6,071 nucleotides of DNA, from positions 1-6,071 of the forward strand of contig QILZ01000214.1 of assembly GCA_003233545.1 (NCBI GenBank), given 5' to 3'. Made by a program: the position numbers and the translations under genes. Position 1 is the stretch's first letter, and each line of letters starts with the position of its first letter. Below the pieces are notes generated by a model. That model did not search any database. It worked only from the letters and a program-made list of their open reading frames with translations, and was not told where the DNA came from. The stretch comes from Spirochaetales bacterium. Lineage in GTDB: Bacteria > Spirochaetota > Spirochaetia > SZUA-6. This document shows, in pieces, positions 5,988-6,071 of this stretch.

Positions 5988-6071
5988 CTATTCGTTATTA
6001 TCAGTTTTAAACTCGCCCATCTCTTCTATTAGTATTTCGAGATTCTTTCTGTTTTCATCGCTTAAACTGTT
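5988..6071 (-). CDS. C-terminal end of an unidentified convergent gene
   Basis: Reading leftward from the right edge, one frame stays open for 27 codons and ends in TAG at 5990-5988. The other two minus-strand frames stop within the first 15 bases. The residues are strongly charged and helix-like (KNLEILIEEMGEFK, then a polar DNNE tail), which resembles a genuine protein C-terminus. Its end is only 36 bases from the potC stop, a normal convergent arrangement. I do not recognise the family, and no function can be given from this fragment. Confidence 0.55.
   Translation of the reverse strand, partial: NSLSDENRKNLEILIEEMGEFKTDNNE

Noticed and set aside
5963..5988. Imperfect hairpin between potC and the convergent gene, centred on ccttatgtaagg
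   Set aside because: The core stem has four or five pairs with a very small loop, outer pairing is broken, and there is no T tract on either strand. It is not a credible terminator.
1..6071. Mobile element, defence or CRISPR content
   Set aside because: No transposase, integrase, repeat-spacer pattern, target-site duplication or tRNA attachment site is visible. All identified genes are ordinary metabolic or transport genes.

Overview
The window is a piece of an ordinary bacterial chromosome. No phage, IS, CRISPR, tRNA or rRNA signature is visible. The host cannot be named from sequence alone. A spirochaete is my best guess: the transporter's binding protein has a signal peptide ending in AVFA followed by GGTKES, a style common in Treponema and Spirochaeta-like genomes, and a bacterial mevalonate-type kinase sits beside a phosphate butyryltransferase. 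This is inference from family knowledge. A Firmicute or another anaerobe is not excluded.

Layout from left to right. (1) 1-647, minus strand: the N-terminal 215 codons of a phosphate butyryltransferase (Ptb), cut by the left edge. (2) 648-830: a divergent promoter region with a good sigma-70-type promoter candidate on each strand and a 13-bp tandem repeat in the leader of the rightward gene. (3) 831-1763, plus: a GHMP-family kinase closest to mevalonate kinase, apparently alone. (4) 1764-1955: an AT-rich intergenic gap with only a weak promoter candidate and no clear terminator. (5) 1956-5951, plus: a complete four-gene ABC importer of the spermidine/putrescine (Pot) type in the order binding protein, ATPase, permease, permease (potD-potA-potB-potC). 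The last three genes overlap, while potD and potA are separated by a strong hairpin followed by a T-rich tract. (6) 5988-6071, minus: the last 27 codons of an unidentified convergent gene.

The importer genes form one functional unit. The exported binding protein captures a small, probably cationic solute outside the cytoplasmic membrane, the PotB/PotC pair forms the channel, and the PotA dimer powers it with ATP. The intergenic hairpin is well placed to make the binding protein more abundant than the membrane parts. Ptb would interconvert an acyl-CoA and an acyl-phosphate for ATP generation by a butyrate-type kinase, whose gene could lie off the left edge. The mevalonate-type kinase belongs to isoprenoid precursor synthesis, but no other gene of that pathway is present here.

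I found no evidence of an undescribed multi-gene system. The points most worth a second look are a possible leaderless ptb transcript, the potD/potA attenuator hairpin, the non-canonical ligand-site residues of the PotD-like protein, and the altered first motif of the kinase.
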